From contig OZ241368.1 in NCBI GenBank assembly GCA_965200525.1, positions 2,976,001-3,040,000 on the forward strand: a DNA stretch of 64,000 nucleotides, in the 5' to 3' direction. Position 1 is the first letter of the stretch. Each line of letters opens with the position of its first letter. Positions 18,341 to 28,044 of this stretch are shown here, in pieces. This stretch comes from JANNPJ01 sp965200525 (GTDB lineage: Bacteria > Actinomycetota > Actinomycetes > Actinomycetales > Kineosporiaceae). The notes beneath the pieces were generated by a model. It saw only the letters and a list, made by a program, of their open reading frames with translations, was not told the DNA's origin and did not search any database. Position numbers and translations under genes: made by a program.

Positions 18341-18835
18341 CAGCACCACCGGTTCTGCGACTTACGGGGTCCGGTGAGCCCGGTGCCGTCGCGCCCGGGG
18401 GGCGGTCCTGACATCCGCAGGTTGTGATGGTGGACCCGGTGGCGGGAGGTTCTGCAAGGGGATGTGCGCGGCGCCGGGGCCGCGTCTAGGCGGTCCCCGA
18501 GTTCCACAGAAATGATGATCATGAGGTGTTTCCTGTTCCCCAGGTCGGCGCCGGCTGCTCCGGCTGATCGGGTTCGAGCCTGGAGCCGCCCTGTACCTCC
18601 CGCGGTTACCACCACCCAAGCGGGAGCACGCGGTTGACGCCTAGAGCGAGGCGACACGCGCATCTGTGCTGGTCACCAGGCCTCCTCGCTATCAGGTAGG
18701 GCCGGTTGGCACGTTCGTGGGCCAACGAAGAGGACCCGCAACGTTCGGGCAGACACCGGTGAGGTGAGGAAGGCCCCGGGTCCCGCGAAGGTGGTAGTAA
18801 CCGCGGGGAGTACTGGCGCGCCGACCGTGGGAAGC
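18341..18835. other. Divergent intergenic region between Tad operon and DUF2637 gene
   Basis: About 500 bases separate two divergently transcribed genes and must hold the promoters for both. I see no clear consensus promoter. One arm of a 15-base direct repeat (GGCAGACACCGGTGA at 18748) recurs at 18978 inside the next gene. No supported gene. Confidence 0.4.
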
Positions 18836-20056
18836 ATGAATACTTCGGTGGGGCCAGACCCGGCGACGTCGCAGCAACCCACCCGATCGGCCTTCGAACC
18901 TCCAGGCCCGCGGACCGGGCCAGCACCAATCAACTCGGAAGAGGTGTCGGTGGGCGCCGACGGCACTTCGGCGTTGAGGCAGACACCGGTGAAATGGCTG
19001 TGGGCGGGATCCGTAGTTGTCCTGTGCCCGGTCGCCGGTATCGGAGCCGTCCTATCGTTCACATCCTTGCGCGAGGGCGCCGAGCCTGTCTTCGGCGACT
19101 TGGCTGTGGGCTTTCCTCTGCTGGGCGACATGCTCATCCTCGGTTCGACGCTGGCGTATCTGGCCGGTGCCCTGGCCGGGCGCCCCCTACCCGGATGGCG
19201 GTGGACCGCTCACAGCGGAGTCGGTGTGACTCTTGTGCTCAACGCTATGGCCGCCTCCGACCTGCGCACCGTGCCGTGGCATGTCACCCCCGCCCTGGTC
19301 TGGTCGGTCCTGGTGGAGATGACCGCCCGGCAAGTCACCGGCCACTGGAAAGACCCAGCCTCTGTCGCGCCGGAGTCGATCTCCGTTCGCTTGTGGGTCA
19401 GTCACCCGTTCACGACCACGCAGATCTGGCTGCAGATGGCTCGCACTGGTGAACGCCGCTACCCGCAGGCCGGTGCACGGCATGGGATCGAGAAGGCCGC
19501 GATCCATGTGCTGAAAGAGGCCATGCCGAGACGCAAGCAGCGACGTGAGCGGCGGTTGTTGCAGGCCCAGCTGCGCAGCGGCACCCTCGACCCGCACAGC
19601 GTCCTGTCATATCTACAGACCGACGGCGACGGACCCCGCCGACCCGGCGCGGCCATCCAGGCCCTTGTAGGTCCCCAGTCAGGTACTGCCGCCTATCACC
19701 GACCTCAAAAAGGTGCCGCCGGCAGACCGGCACATCTAGAACGGTCGAGCCTCGCTGGGGCTCCGCGAACTAGGGCGTTGACGCCGACCGCACCATCAGG
19801 CCACCCCGAAGCAAGTGATGTGATCACTGAGGCGGATGATCGGCGAGGCCGTGGGCAAGCACCGGCCCAGACCCGGTCGACCTCGGATTTGCGCAGGCTC
19901 CGCGCCGGGAGCGTCAGCGAGATCCTGCAAGAAAAACCAGACATCGACGGGCGTGAACTAGTGAATGAACTGCGTGAACGCGGGTGGAATGTGAGTTATC
20001 GGACAGCCCGAAGACTCCTGGCCGTTGTTCACCGCGATGTGCGAGCAAGTGACTAG
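18836..20056 (+). CDS. DUF2637-type plasmid-spread membrane protein with C-terminal HTH
   Basis: This 406-residue protein starts at ATG 18836, preferred to a GTG at 18764 that lacks a ribosome site. Four hydrophobic segments (residues ~60-165, e.g. LWAGSVVVLCPVAGIGAVLS and PLLGDMLILGSTLAYLAGAL) form the DUF2637 membrane domain found in Streptomyces spread (Spd) proteins. The C-terminal ~45 residues (DIDGRELVNELRERGWNVSY) form a helix-turn-helix-like end. Such proteins help plasmids spread within mycelium. It faces the Tad operon. Confidence 0.65.
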   Translation: MNTSVGPDPATSQQPTRSAFEPPGPRTGPAPINSEEVSVGADGTSALRQTPVKWLWAGSVVVLCPVAGIGAVLSFTSLREGAEPVFGDLAVGFPLLGDMLILGSTLAYLAGALAGRPLPGWRWTAHSGVGVTLVLNAMAASDLRTVPWHVTPALVWSVLVEMTARQVTGHWKDPASVAPESISVRLWVSHPFTTTQIWLQMARTGERRYPQAGARHGIEKAAIHVLKEAMPRRKQRRERRLLQAQLRSGTLDPHSVLSYLQTDGDGPRRPGAAIQALVGPQSGTAAYHRPQKGAAGRPAHLERSSLAGAPRTRALTPTAPSGHPEASDVITEADDRRGRGQAPAQTRSTSDLRRLRAGSVSEILQEKPDIDGRELVNELRERGWNVSYRTARRLLAVVHRDVRASD

Positions 20057-20235
20057 GGCGGCGCGGCCAATCCTTAAAACTTCGCCATCTCGCACGTCAT
20101 TCGGCAAGAAGCCATTTACCGCAAGGCTTTTTCGGGTGGAGAGCACAACGTGAGGGGTACGAGACCGGGATCGACATCAGTTAGGACTACAATCCGGCTG
20201 GCCCAAGTATCAGAAGCTCGACCCGACCTGGCCTC

Positions 20236-20658
20236 ATGTCAAGTTCCACTATAGGGATTGCTATGTCTGATGAAGTTTTTCTCAACGAGCTGGCTCAAGA
20301 ACTCCGCTCGATCGATACAGGCGTCAGCTGGTTCGAGGCCAAGACCGTAGAAGAACGACGGGCCACTCTGCGAACCATGAACGTACTGGTGATACAGGCC
20401 GGAGCGCTGGACTCGGATGCGCCAGCTGCGATCCTCCGTTCGGGCCTAAGTGCCCGGTTCACTCCGAGCGTGCTTATTCAAGGGGGAGCACTAAAAGTGC
20501 AGCTCGCTAAAATCGGCAATCTTCCGGAAAATGAATTGACCAAGGCGTTTCGTTTGATTCTTGCCCTGTTCGCTGTGGCGGACGGCCGGCGCCGGTCTAC
20601 TTCTTGTGCTGCCGGCTGCACTCATTGGTGGCATCATTTGGGTGGCCATACGTCCTGA
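20236..20658 (+). CDS. DUF5958-like protein
   Basis: This 140-residue protein has the layout of the DUF5958 family: an N-terminal NELAQELRSIDTGVSWFEA block, a helical middle (RATLRTMNVLVIQAGA), and a C-terminal FRLILALFAVADGRRRSTSC ending in CTHWWHHL. A second ATG at 20263 has a better AGGGA site and may be the true start. Function of the family is unknown to me. The gene is AT-richer than its neighbours, suggesting transfer. Confidence 0.6.
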   Translation: MSSSTIGIAMSDEVFLNELAQELRSIDTGVSWFEAKTVEERRATLRTMNVLVIQAGALDSDAPAAILRSGLSARFTPSVLIQGGALKVQLAKIGNLPENELTKAFRLILALFAVADGRRRSTSCAAGCTHWWHHLGGHTS

Positions 20659-20854
20659 CAGAGATGATGGCTGTAGGTACGGCAGCGTGTGACTTCGATG
20701 CAGCTCGACCTGTCAATTAATGACTGCAGACCTTGGCGACCGGCGGGGTCGGATGATCAGAGTCCCGGAATAGCCGTCGGGTGTGAGGGCTGCTTGTGAG
20801 CCAGGTGCGTCGCGGAGGAACGGAGGTGGTCATCCGTTCCTCCGCGGATCCGTC

Positions 20855-21230
20855 TCAGACGTAGGGACGGGTGATCAGCTCTAGATAGTGGCCGGATGGG
20901 TCGAGGAGGTAGACGCCTCGGCCCTCGTGCTCGTCGTTGATCTCACCGGGTCGGGTCCGTTGTGGGTCGGCCCAGTGCTCACGGTCCTGGTCGGTGATCT
21001 TCGCGTAGGCGCGGTCGAAGTGCGCGTCGTCGAGCAGATAGGCGTAGTGCTGTGGAGGGAAATCGATGGGCGGTGCCGCGAACTGCAGCAGGACACCGTC
21101 GGCGATCTGGAGGTTGACGAAGGGCCCCCACGAGGGGGCATCGTCCGCTTCGAGCAGTTCCCGGTAGAACCCGGCCATCTTGGCCGGGATCTTTCGAGGC
21201 AATGATCGTGTGATTGAAACGCGCTGTCAC
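20855..21230 (-). pseudogene. VOC/glyoxalase-family protein with a frameshift
   Basis: The N-terminus (TARFNHTIIASKD) lies in one frame from GTG 21230 and the rest (PAKMAGFYRELLEADDAPSW through LLDPSGHYLELI) in the next. One extra base in the GGG run at 21186-21188 explains the shift; removing it gives KDPAKMAGFYREL, the normal VOC sequence. The intact product would be a ~125-residue VOC metal enzyme or binding protein. Either a recent pseudogene or a sequencing error. Confidence 0.7.
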
Positions 21231-21767
21231 GGTTCTCCCTTGTTTGCGTAGGTGAGGGTGAGGTCACGCAGACGCAGGAGGAGCGCGGATCAGACCACGA
21301 CCAGATTGCCATCCCGGGAACGGCTCGTGCGAGCCTGACTGGTCATCATGGCCATCACCTTACCGCCGTTGATCTCGCCCGTCCCTGATGAGTGTCACCT
21401 TGGGCTGGCGGCGTAGGTGTCCAGGCGGCTCCGGCGAGTTGGGCCGAGCGGGTGGCTGTACTTGGTGACGATGCCGTGTCGGTCAAGGTCGGGTCAAGAG
21501 CTCCCGTGAAGCCTGGCGAGCACAACGTAGTAGTCCACGGCCTCCCCTCGGGTTTGGAAGGAGCGACGCAGGAAGAAGTGAACTCGGTTGTCCCGAGCAT
21601 CCTTCTGCGAGAGGTTGCACGATCCGGCTTTTTTCGTGTCATTCCGCGAGAAATGGCTCGACGCAAGCGCTCTCGGACGCGATCGGGCAAGAGGTTTAGG
21701 CCCCGACTAAGCGGGTGGGTATCCCGAGGGGTGATGGACTCTCCGACTACCCTCTGAACCATGAGCC
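21231..21767. other. Stretch without a supported gene
   Basis: Long open frames exist on both strands (21355-21762 minus, 21392-21757 plus), but neither has a ribosome site or recognisable protein pattern; they overlap each other and at most one could be real. Confidence 0.4.
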
Positions 21768-21827
21768 GTTTCCAACCTCCTGAGCCACAGGGTTCACGCG
21801 CGGCGTGGCGGCGCCCGCAATGAGAAA

Positions 21828-21880
21828 GAACTCCTGGTAGGACGGCGATTGTCTAGATCAATCCGCACCACCAGGAGTTC
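21828..21880 (+). promoter_or_regulatory. Hairpin holding the transposase ribosome site
   Basis: Inverted 11-base arms GAACTCCTGGT (21828-21838) and ACCAGGAGTTC (21870-21880). The right arm contains the AGGAG ribosome site for the GTG at 21883, so transcripts reading in from outside would hide the site. Confidence 0.6.
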
Positions 21881-21882
21881 CT

Positions 21883-22683
21883 GTGCTTGTCTACCGCTCG
21901 GGCATGACCGTGTCCACCCAGACGCTGACCTTCGTCACCCAGAAGCTACGCGCGCACCGAGCAGCCAGCGGTACCCGGTGGCGTGTTTTGTTTTCTCACC
22001 GGCAGGCTTTGCTGGTTCTGGCGCACTTGCGCAAAGGTGAGACCTATCGTGATCTGGCCGTCGGGTTCGGGGTCGGCACGACCACCGCCTACCGCTACCT
22101 GCGTGAGGCCCTGAACGTCCTGGCCGCACTGGCACCCACCCTCGAGGAGGCCATCCGGATCGCGACCACGAAGGCCTACGTGACCTTGGACGGCACCCTG
22201 CTGCGGATTGACCGGGTCGCGATGGCCTCCAAAAGAGATCGGCCGTACTTCTCCGGCAAACACAAGGCTCACGGCGTAAACGTCCAGGTCATCGCCGATC
22301 CGATCGGCCGGCTGATCTGGGCTTCGCCCGCACTGCCCGGAGCCCGCCATGATGCCGGTGCTGCCCGTGAGCACACCATCCCCGACGCCCTGGCCGCCGC
22401 CGGGGTGACCGCGTCCGCCGACAGCGCTTACTGCGGTGTCGGGCCGACGATCCGGGCCCCGCACCGACGGACCCGCTACGACAAGGCCACGCGAAAGTTC
22501 GCCCGCACCGAGCTTTCCGCAGGTCAGAAGGCCGTCAACCAGGCCCACTCAGCGATACGGGCACCCGGTGAACGTGCCAACGCCCAACTGAAGAACTGGC
22601 GCATCCTGCGCAAGATTCGCTCCAGCGCCGCCCACACCACCAACCTCGTCAATGCCATCCAAACACTGATCGTTAGGAGCTGA
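21883..22683 (+). CDS. IS5-family (DDE_Tnp_4-type) transposase
   Basis: This 266-residue transposase starts at GTG 21883 after AGGAG. It has an N-terminal helix-turn-helix (RDLAVGFGVGTTTAYRYLRE) and the DDE catalytic core: Asp in YVTLDGTLLRID, Asp in ASADSAYCGVG, and Glu in GERANAQLKNWRILRKI. The full-length frame and matching ends suggest the element may still be active. Confidence 0.85.
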   Translation: MLVYRSGMTVSTQTLTFVTQKLRAHRAASGTRWRVLFSHRQALLVLAHLRKGETYRDLAVGFGVGTTTAYRYLREALNVLAALAPTLEEAIRIATTKAYVTLDGTLLRIDRVAMASKRDRPYFSGKHKAHGVNVQVIADPIGRLIWASPALPGARHDAGAAREHTIPDALAAAGVTASADSAYCGVGPTIRAPHRRTRYDKATRKFARTELSAGQKAVNQAHSAIRAPGERANAQLKNWRILRKIRSSAAHTTNLVNAIQTLIVRS

Positions 22684-23050
22684 TGCAGGTTGGAAAGGGC
22701 CAATCCTTACTGGTGATCCGGATGCCGTCCTCGCGCTGGACCCGAAGATCGGCTTCGAGTCCCTCCCCTGAGGTTCTGCAGCCCGCCCTGGCCGGACCGT
22801 CGGAGGTAGGTGCTGAGCCTTAAGCCACGTGCTTGCCTTGCTGCACGCCTACGGTGACCCCGGGAAGGCGCGGCCAGTCGATCCCGGTCAGCACGATTCG
22901 CAGGGTGCATAGTGCCCCCGCAACTACGAACAGGACCATCACAGCGTCGAAGGATCTCGGGCGCGGGGCACTAGTACTCCAGCGACAGATCGTGTCAGGG
23001 TCCCCGAGATCAGGAGCGATGTGATCGGTCGTTACGTGTGACGCCCTGGC

Positions 23051-23554
23051 TCAGGTGACCGGCCGCTGGGATGCCTGCTGGGTGTGGTGGTCCAGGAGGC
23101 GGGTGAGCAGTTGCACGAACTGGTCACGTTCTGCGGGGAGCAGTGGTGCGAGCAGTTCTTCGTGGAGGTCGTCTAGAACCTTATCAAGGCGGCGCAAGGC
23201 CCGGCTGCCCTGTGCTGTGATCGTGATGATGTTGCGGCGGCGGTCGTTTGGATCTGATGCCCGCTCGACCAGGCCACGTTCGGCCAGTTCGTTGAGGACG
23301 CCGACCATGTCGCTGCGGTAGATGCCGGTGTGCCGACTCAGCGTCGCTTGACTGTTCGGGCCGTACTCCTGCAACGAGGCGAGCACGGCGTAGTGCCACC
23401 TGCGGGCGTCGGCCTTCGCCAGCCCCTCGGTCATCAGCCGGTCGGACTGCACGGACATATGCGACAGCAAGCGACTGGTCCGTCGGCGCAGCCTGTCCGG
23501 CGTTTTGATCTCGCCATGGTCGGGCATGTCCGCGGCGTCGGCGCTGCTGGTCAT
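23051..23554 (-). CDS. MarR-family transcriptional regulator
   Basis: This 167-residue winged-helix regulator has the MarR pattern: dimer helices at both ends, a recognition region TLSRHTGIYRSDMVGVLNEL and wing LVERASDPNDRRRNIITITA containing the conserved DxRRR. Such proteins usually repress a divergent neighbour in response to small molecules or oxidants. It is divergent from the gene at 23662, with operator-like repeats between them, and no drug exporter is next to it. Confidence 0.85.
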   Translation of the reverse strand: MTSSADAADMPDHGEIKTPDRLRRRTSRLLSHMSVQSDRLMTEGLAKADARRWHYAVLASLQEYGPNSQATLSRHTGIYRSDMVGVLNELAERGLVERASDPNDRRRNIITITAQGSRALRRLDKVLDDLHEELLAPLLPAERDQFVQLLTRLLDHHTQQASQRPVT

Positions 23555-23575
23555 GGCGCCGATCCTACCCGGTTG

Positions 23576-23635
23576 CGTTAGTGAGACTAACGATGTAACT
23601 TCGTTCGTGTCATAAACGTTAGTAACATAAACGTT
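23576..23635. promoter_or_regulatory. Operator-like repeats between the divergent MarR-type genes
   Basis: A 17-base palindrome CGTTAGTGAGACTAACG (23576-23592) and two direct copies of CATAAACGTT (23611-23620 and 23626-23635) lie between the start codons. MarR proteins bind such palindromes, so control of both genes here is likely. Confidence 0.6.
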
Positions 23636-23661
23636 TTGCCGACGACGGACTGGAGCTCATC

Positions 23662-24102
23662 GTGACGACCCCCGCCCATACCTTCGGTGCCCCACTCATC
23701 GGCCAGACCGAAAAGGCGCTCAACGCGATCTTGAACCGGCTGCTGGCCGGAACCGGCATCACCGAGCCCATGTGGGTGACTCTCACCCTGACCGTGGTCA
23801 GCGATGGGGCCATCGACCGGACCGAACTCATTCGCCAGGTCGGCGGAGCCACACAGTTGAGCCAGGCGTCCGTGGCCGAACGCATCGCCGAACTGACCGC
23901 CGCAGGGTTCCTGCGCGACGGCGGCAACGGCCGTATCCAGGTCACCGACGAAGGACAGGCACGCTGGACGCACGTCCGCACCGCGATCGGCCCGATCATC
24001 CAGGGACTGTGGGGCGACCTGCCGGCCGAGGACCTGGTGGCCGCGGGCCGCGTCCTGGGCATCATCCTAGGCAGGGCCAACGTGGTGCTGACCGGCACCT
24101 GA
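23662..24102 (+). CDS. MarR-like winged-helix protein
   Basis: This 146-residue protein starts at GTG 23662 after GGAG. It has MarR-type secondary structure (LIRQVGGATQLSQASVAERI, then AELTAAGFLRDGGNGRIQVT as wing) but lacks the DxRRR wing motif. Its N-terminus is longer. It could be a regulator or an accessory partner to the divergent MarR. Confidence 0.6.
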   Translation: MTTPAHTFGAPLIGQTEKALNAILNRLLAGTGITEPMWVTLTLTVVSDGAIDRTELIRQVGGATQLSQASVAERIAELTAAGFLRDGGNGRIQVTDEGQARWTHVRTAIGPIIQGLWGDLPAEDLVAAGRVLGIILGRANVVLTGT

Positions 24103-24262
24103 AACATTGCCGGCTTGAACCGCTACCGCACGATCGAGATCCAAGCCGGCAGACATACGATCGCGCCCGCGGACCCACTGCCTGATGATCTTGACGCCAT
24201 TCTCGAGATCATTTACGGAGCTGCACATTAATCTGGCCCAAGTTAGGAGCGACAGATCGTGA

Positions 24263-25580
24263 TCAACTCTGCTCGGTGATCAGTTGGCGTTGAACGTGGC
24301 TGGCATGGGCCCGGGCTTGGTGGGTTCGTCGCCAGCTCGACCAGTTGAGAGCGTGGACGACGTCATGAACGGGTTGGATCGCGAGGGCGAGCAGACGGCG
24401 GATGTCGTTGCGGGTCAACCGGATCAAGGTGCTGTCGCGCTCAGGGACTGGTTCGGTGGCCGCCATGACCGACAGAAACGCGTGGGCCAAAATCGCCAGG
24501 ACGCTCCAGCGTTGCCAGGAGGTCCAGGTCCGGACCTGGTGCTCGTCGAGGGCGGCGAGCTCCTTGCTGGCGGCGAAGGACTCTTCGATCGTCCAGCGTC
24601 GGCCTGCCACCTTGACCAGGGCCGATAGCGGGACGTCGGTCGGGGACCAGGCCCGGTAGAAGGCGTACTGGCCGGTCTTGTGGTTGCGGCGGATCAGCAG
24701 CCAGTGGTGCCCACCCTGGCCGGCGGCAGGGTCGGTGGTGTCGATGATGGCCCAGTCTTACCAGCGTTCGCCCTTGACACCGCGACCGGCGGAGATCCGG
24801 TTCCAGCAGTGCGGACGCAGCCGCACGGCCAGATTGATCGCCCGGCGAGAACCAATCCCGGTTCTGATCTGGTGGTTCTTAGCGATCGCCAGGACGTAGC
24901 CGATGCCCCGCTGTGCAGGGCTTTGCGCAGCTTGGAATCGCCGCCGTAGACCTCGTCGCCGGCGACCCATCCGGCTGGGACCTGCCCGTCCAGCGCGTCC
25001 AGGACCAGGTCCTGAGCCAGGGCCGGCTTCGTCGCGAACACCACGTCCTCGGGGACGCCGGCCTCGCGCAGTCGCTCGGGGTCATCGGTCCAGGCCACGG
25101 GAAAATACAGGGACCGCCCGATCAGGGCGTGGCCCTTGGCGGAGGTGTAGGTCAGGTAGACCGCGACCTGAGAGTTCTCGATCCGCCCGGCCGTTCCAGT
25201 GTATTGGCGTTGCACCCCGACCGTGGCCCGGCCCTTCTTCACATCGCCGGTCTCATCGATGACCAGCACCGCGTCCGGGTCGCCAAGGTGCTGCACGACC
25301 CACGCCCGCACGTCCTGCAGGACCGCATCCTCGTCCCGGACCGCCTCCGACAAGAACCGCTGCATCCCACGAGGACATCGCTCACCTGCGTGTTCGGCGA
25401 TGCTCCAACAGTTGGTCCTCGGCAGACCCGCCAGCATCGCGAACACGAACCGCCGCATCCGCTTTCGAGGCTTCACCCGGGCCACATGGCCGCGGTCCGG
25501 GCCAGCAGGTCATCGATTCCCGCCAGCCATCGGTCAGGGTTTACGCTATGGCCCGCGGCCACCGTCCGATCGTTTCGCGT
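24263..25580 (-). pseudogene. IS701-family transposase, broken
   Basis: Read across three frames, the sequence gives a normal ~430-residue IS701 transposase. Pieces: N-terminus RWLAGIDDLLARTAAMW (near 25500), core IAEHAGERCPRGMQRFLSEA and VLVIDETGDVKKGRATVGVQ, later GIGYVLAIAKNHQI, and C-terminus GRRWTIEESFAASKELAALD. Three lesions are visible: a frameshift near 25490, a frameshift near 24930, and a TAA stop at 24758 where Tyr is expected (ERW*DWAI). It is therefore inactive. Confidence 0.75.
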
Positions 25581-25741
25581 CCACACAACCCGAGATCATC
25601 AAACGGCGGCCGCACCCAGTTTGGGCCCAACACGCCGCAAGATCACGATCTGTCCCTGGAGTACTAGACTGGGCAGTCCGGGGCGTGGGTCAGGCGGTTT
25701 GGCAAACTCAACACCTCGACTCCCTTCGTGCGCAACTGCGT

Positions 25742-26749
25742 TCAGATTGCGACGAGGCGTGCGCCTCGGTCGGTGAGCTGGTAGTAGACGCCGGTGGGGC
25801 GGCGAGAAGCGGTGACGACCCCCGCTGACCGCAGCGCCTTCAGGTGGTATGAAGTCGTACTGGGAAGCAGCCCAAGTTCGTGTGCCAGATCTGTGGTTGA
25901 CCCTGGGCGGGAACGCACTGAACGCAGGATCTGCGCCCGAGGGCGCCCTATCAGCAGCTCCAGCGCCGGGTAACTGTCATGGTTAGCTGTCGACCAGCCG
26001 GAGCGGAGGCTGGGTGGGGCCATCGCCAGGAACGCCTTGGTCACCCGGGGGTTGTCCGCCGTGCCGATATTGGAATACATGGTCGCAGGCGCAGCGACCA
26101 TTGGCTTGATGACCAGCTCGCTCGACTTCCACGCAACCGGACCCGTACTGTATGAATCGGCCCGTATGAGCTGGCCGTGTTCGAAGCGCACACGCGAATG
26201 CAGCAGTGCCAACACTGTCGGGTATCCGTAGGCATCCAGCCCGGCGTCCAGGCGGGCGACCTCTCGCCGCAGACGCCGTTCCAGATCCGGATACAGCGGC
26301 TTCATAACATCACGCCAGTACAGGGTCAGGGCCGAGCACAGGCTTGCCAACGCGTGCTCGGGGTCACCCCGCCACAGGCGCGCAGCAGCACTGTCGGATT
26401 GCCCATAGACGAACAGATCCTCTGCAAGAACAGGCTGCGGAGTTTGGCGGAGCTGTTCGATCTGCTCGGCGAAGGTGGCGACCGGCTCAGAGACGAAGTC
26501 CGGCACCTGGAGACCGCTGGGGCCACCCGAGATCAGGTCTAACACGGTCGGGACCGGAACCCATCGGGCTGACTGCCTGGCCGCCCGGGCAAGGGCCACG
26601 GGAACCCGAGCGGACAGTGGCCCGAAGAACTCGACAACGCTGGTGAGGACGGTTGCTAGTGGATCTACGTGCACCGAGACCGGCTGCACGTGGGGCCCGG
26701 CGGTGTCGAGCGTGAGGAAGGAGTCCGCGCGCTGTGAAGCCGTTGCCAT
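25742..26749 (-). CDS. ArsR-family transcriptional regulator with DUF5937-like N-terminus
   Basis: This 335-residue protein has a C-terminal ArsR winged helix (AQILRSVRSRPGSTTDLAHE, LGLLPSTTSYHLKALRSAGV, TGVYYQLTDRGARLVAI). The long N-terminal part resembles the helical DUF5937 domain of actinobacterial ArsR proteins. ATG 26749 is preferred over the ATG at 26764 because GAGGTGGG precedes it at good spacing. No metal-binding cysteine box is seen, so the inducer may be organic. Confidence 0.75.
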   Translation of the reverse strand: MATASQRADSFLTLDTAGPHVQPVSVHVDPLATVLTSVVEFFGPLSARVPVALARAARQSARWVPVPTVLDLISGGPSGLQVPDFVSEPVATFAEQIEQLRQTPQPVLAEDLFVYGQSDSAAARLWRGDPEHALASLCSALTLYWRDVMKPLYPDLERRLRREVARLDAGLDAYGYPTVLALLHSRVRFEHGQLIRADSYSTGPVAWKSSELVIKPMVAAPATMYSNIGTADNPRVTKAFLAMAPPSLRSGWSTANHDSYPALELLIGRPRAQILRSVRSRPGSTTDLAHELGLLPSTTSYHLKALRSAGVVTASRRPTGVYYQLTDRGARLVAI

Positions 26750-26900
26750 ACTCACCCACCTCATCTTTCACGCAGCTCTCCTCGCGCACAAGACCATTCG
26801 ACGATCTTCGATTGTCCTTGTGGGCGCGCTGCTCTTGAGCCAGGGTTGTCACCGCGGCAGCAAGATAAGCACCTACAGATTCATGCGTAAGGGAGCAGAA

Positions 26901-27515
26901 ATGAATCGACGAACGTCAAGGCTGGTGGCGACAGCACTAGCTGTTGCCTCTTCGGTTGTGGGACTAACGGCCATCTCTGGGCCAGCGCAGGCCGCGCTAA
27001 CAGTGAACTGCTCGAACGTCGATAACCACACGCCTCCCTTCAACTGGACGGACAGATGCTGGGTTTCCTCTATTGACCGCAGCACCAGTTTCATCGCCGA
27101 CTTAACCGGGGCTAGCATTTGTGATTTCAGTTCTACTCGTTCGAATAGTCAACGCATTCGCGTCGTGGCCGACTGGCAGCCGGGTAAGCTTTTGATTAGG
27201 TCAATCGATATCCGCTACCTAAGCGGCGCTCCGAAGTGGGCGTATTACAATGTCCAGGTCGAGGACGGCAACGGGCAGTACTTTAAACGAGACTGGAACA
27301 ACTACGAAGACGTTATCGACTGGGATGGCGCATCCGACGTCGTTGAGAACACGGTGCACCTGACGCCTAACCCAGGCTTCGCGCCGGTATTTGGCGCCCG
27401 TGGATACGTAAATGTTAGAATCACACCCCATTTTACGAATTACCCGCAATGGTATGGCGGCATAAATCAGGTGTGCACCGGCGACGCTGTTGTCGCTCAG
27501 TTCATGGCGCCCTAG
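26901..27515 (+). CDS. Secreted protein of unknown function
   Basis: This 204-residue protein starts at ATG 26901 after GGGAG; an upstream longer frame is not real. It has a clear signal peptide (LVATALAVASSVVGLTAI with a cleavage site near AQA). The mature part has four cysteines (VNCSN, DRCWV, SICDF, QVCTG) and many aromatic residues, as in small secreted beta-sandwich proteins. No family recognised. Its GC is lower than average. Confidence 0.65.
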   Translation: MNRRTSRLVATALAVASSVVGLTAISGPAQAALTVNCSNVDNHTPPFNWTDRCWVSSIDRSTSFIADLTGASICDFSSTRSNSQRIRVVADWQPGKLLIRSIDIRYLSGAPKWAYYNVQVEDGNGQYFKRDWNNYEDVIDWDGASDVVENTVHLTPNPGFAPVFGARGYVNVRITPHFTNYPQWYGGINQVCTGDAVVAQFMAP

Positions 27516-27774
27516 AGTCGAGGTTGGGGGAGGCGCTAGTCGGCGACCTGCACACACCTGATTCCAAGGCGTTGGACATTGCCCGGCGTCCCGTGATCGC
27601 GCGCTCTCGGATGTTCAGATGGCCGGCGCCATGGCGATCGTCACCGCAGACGGGCGAGTAGTTGAACTGTCAACTACCCTGGTCCGACAGCGCGAAAGTT
27701 TCTGGACAGCAGTCGAAACGGGCGCAGTCCGTTCGACGTACTGGCGGCCCGTAGGACAACGTGAGGAAGACGCC

Positions 27775-28044
27775 ATGCGTGACGTAGTGGTGCTGATGGG
27801 CATCTCCATCGACGGGAACGTCTCGGGTGCACCTGAACAGGACATCGTGGGCGGCGAGGCCGAACACGAGGACGTCGTCGCCAGAAAGATGGAGTGGGTC
27901 GGCGAGGCTGGTGTCCACCCGCCCGGCCGCCTGCGCAGTGGTGATCCAATGCTGAGCAAACTTCCGACGGGGCGGCGGCTCGAGCTTGGTCAAGCCACGC
28001 CGCACCTCGACGGGATCGTCATCTCCAGCTACCGGCGGCCGTGA
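27775..28044 (+). pseudogene. Truncated RibD-C/DHFR-fold protein
   Basis: From ATG 27775 (after GAGGAAG) the first ~45 residues, RDVVVLMGISIDGNVSG and EHEDVVARKMEWVGEAGVH, match the start of RibD C-terminal-domain reductase-like proteins. The rest of the fold, including the GRxTY block, is missing and replaced by an unrelated 35-residue tail. Most likely a decayed copy of the neighbouring genes. Confidence 0.5.

Larger units (their letters stand above)
21769..22696 (+). mobile_element. IS5-type insertion sequence
   Basis: A ~930-base element bounded by inverted ends TTTCCAACCT (21769-21778) and AGGTTGGAAA (22687-22696), with one full-length transposase gene. The outer limits are set by these 10-base repeats; a target duplication is not clear. 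Confidence 0.65.
22971..25667. mobile_element. IS701-type transposon with MarR-type passengers (decayed transposase)
   Basis: CTAG at 22971-22974 is followed by TACTCCAGCGACAGATCGTG; the inverted form, with one mismatch, ends at 25663 and is followed by CTAG at 25664-25667. CTAG would be a 4-base target duplication, as IS701 elements make. Inside are a divergent MarR-type pair and a broken IS701 transposase gene. A further internal copy of the end (GACAGATCGTGATC, 24251-24264) lies at the transposase stop, so the passengers may have been captured by an extra end copy. Confidence 0.55.

Noticed and set aside
18560..18600. tRNA-like GGTTCGAGCC
   Set aside because: No matching acceptor or anticodon arms could be found around it.
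25199..25828. 209-residue plus-strand frame opposite the IS701 transposase
   Set aside because: Mirror of the transposase gene without protein features.
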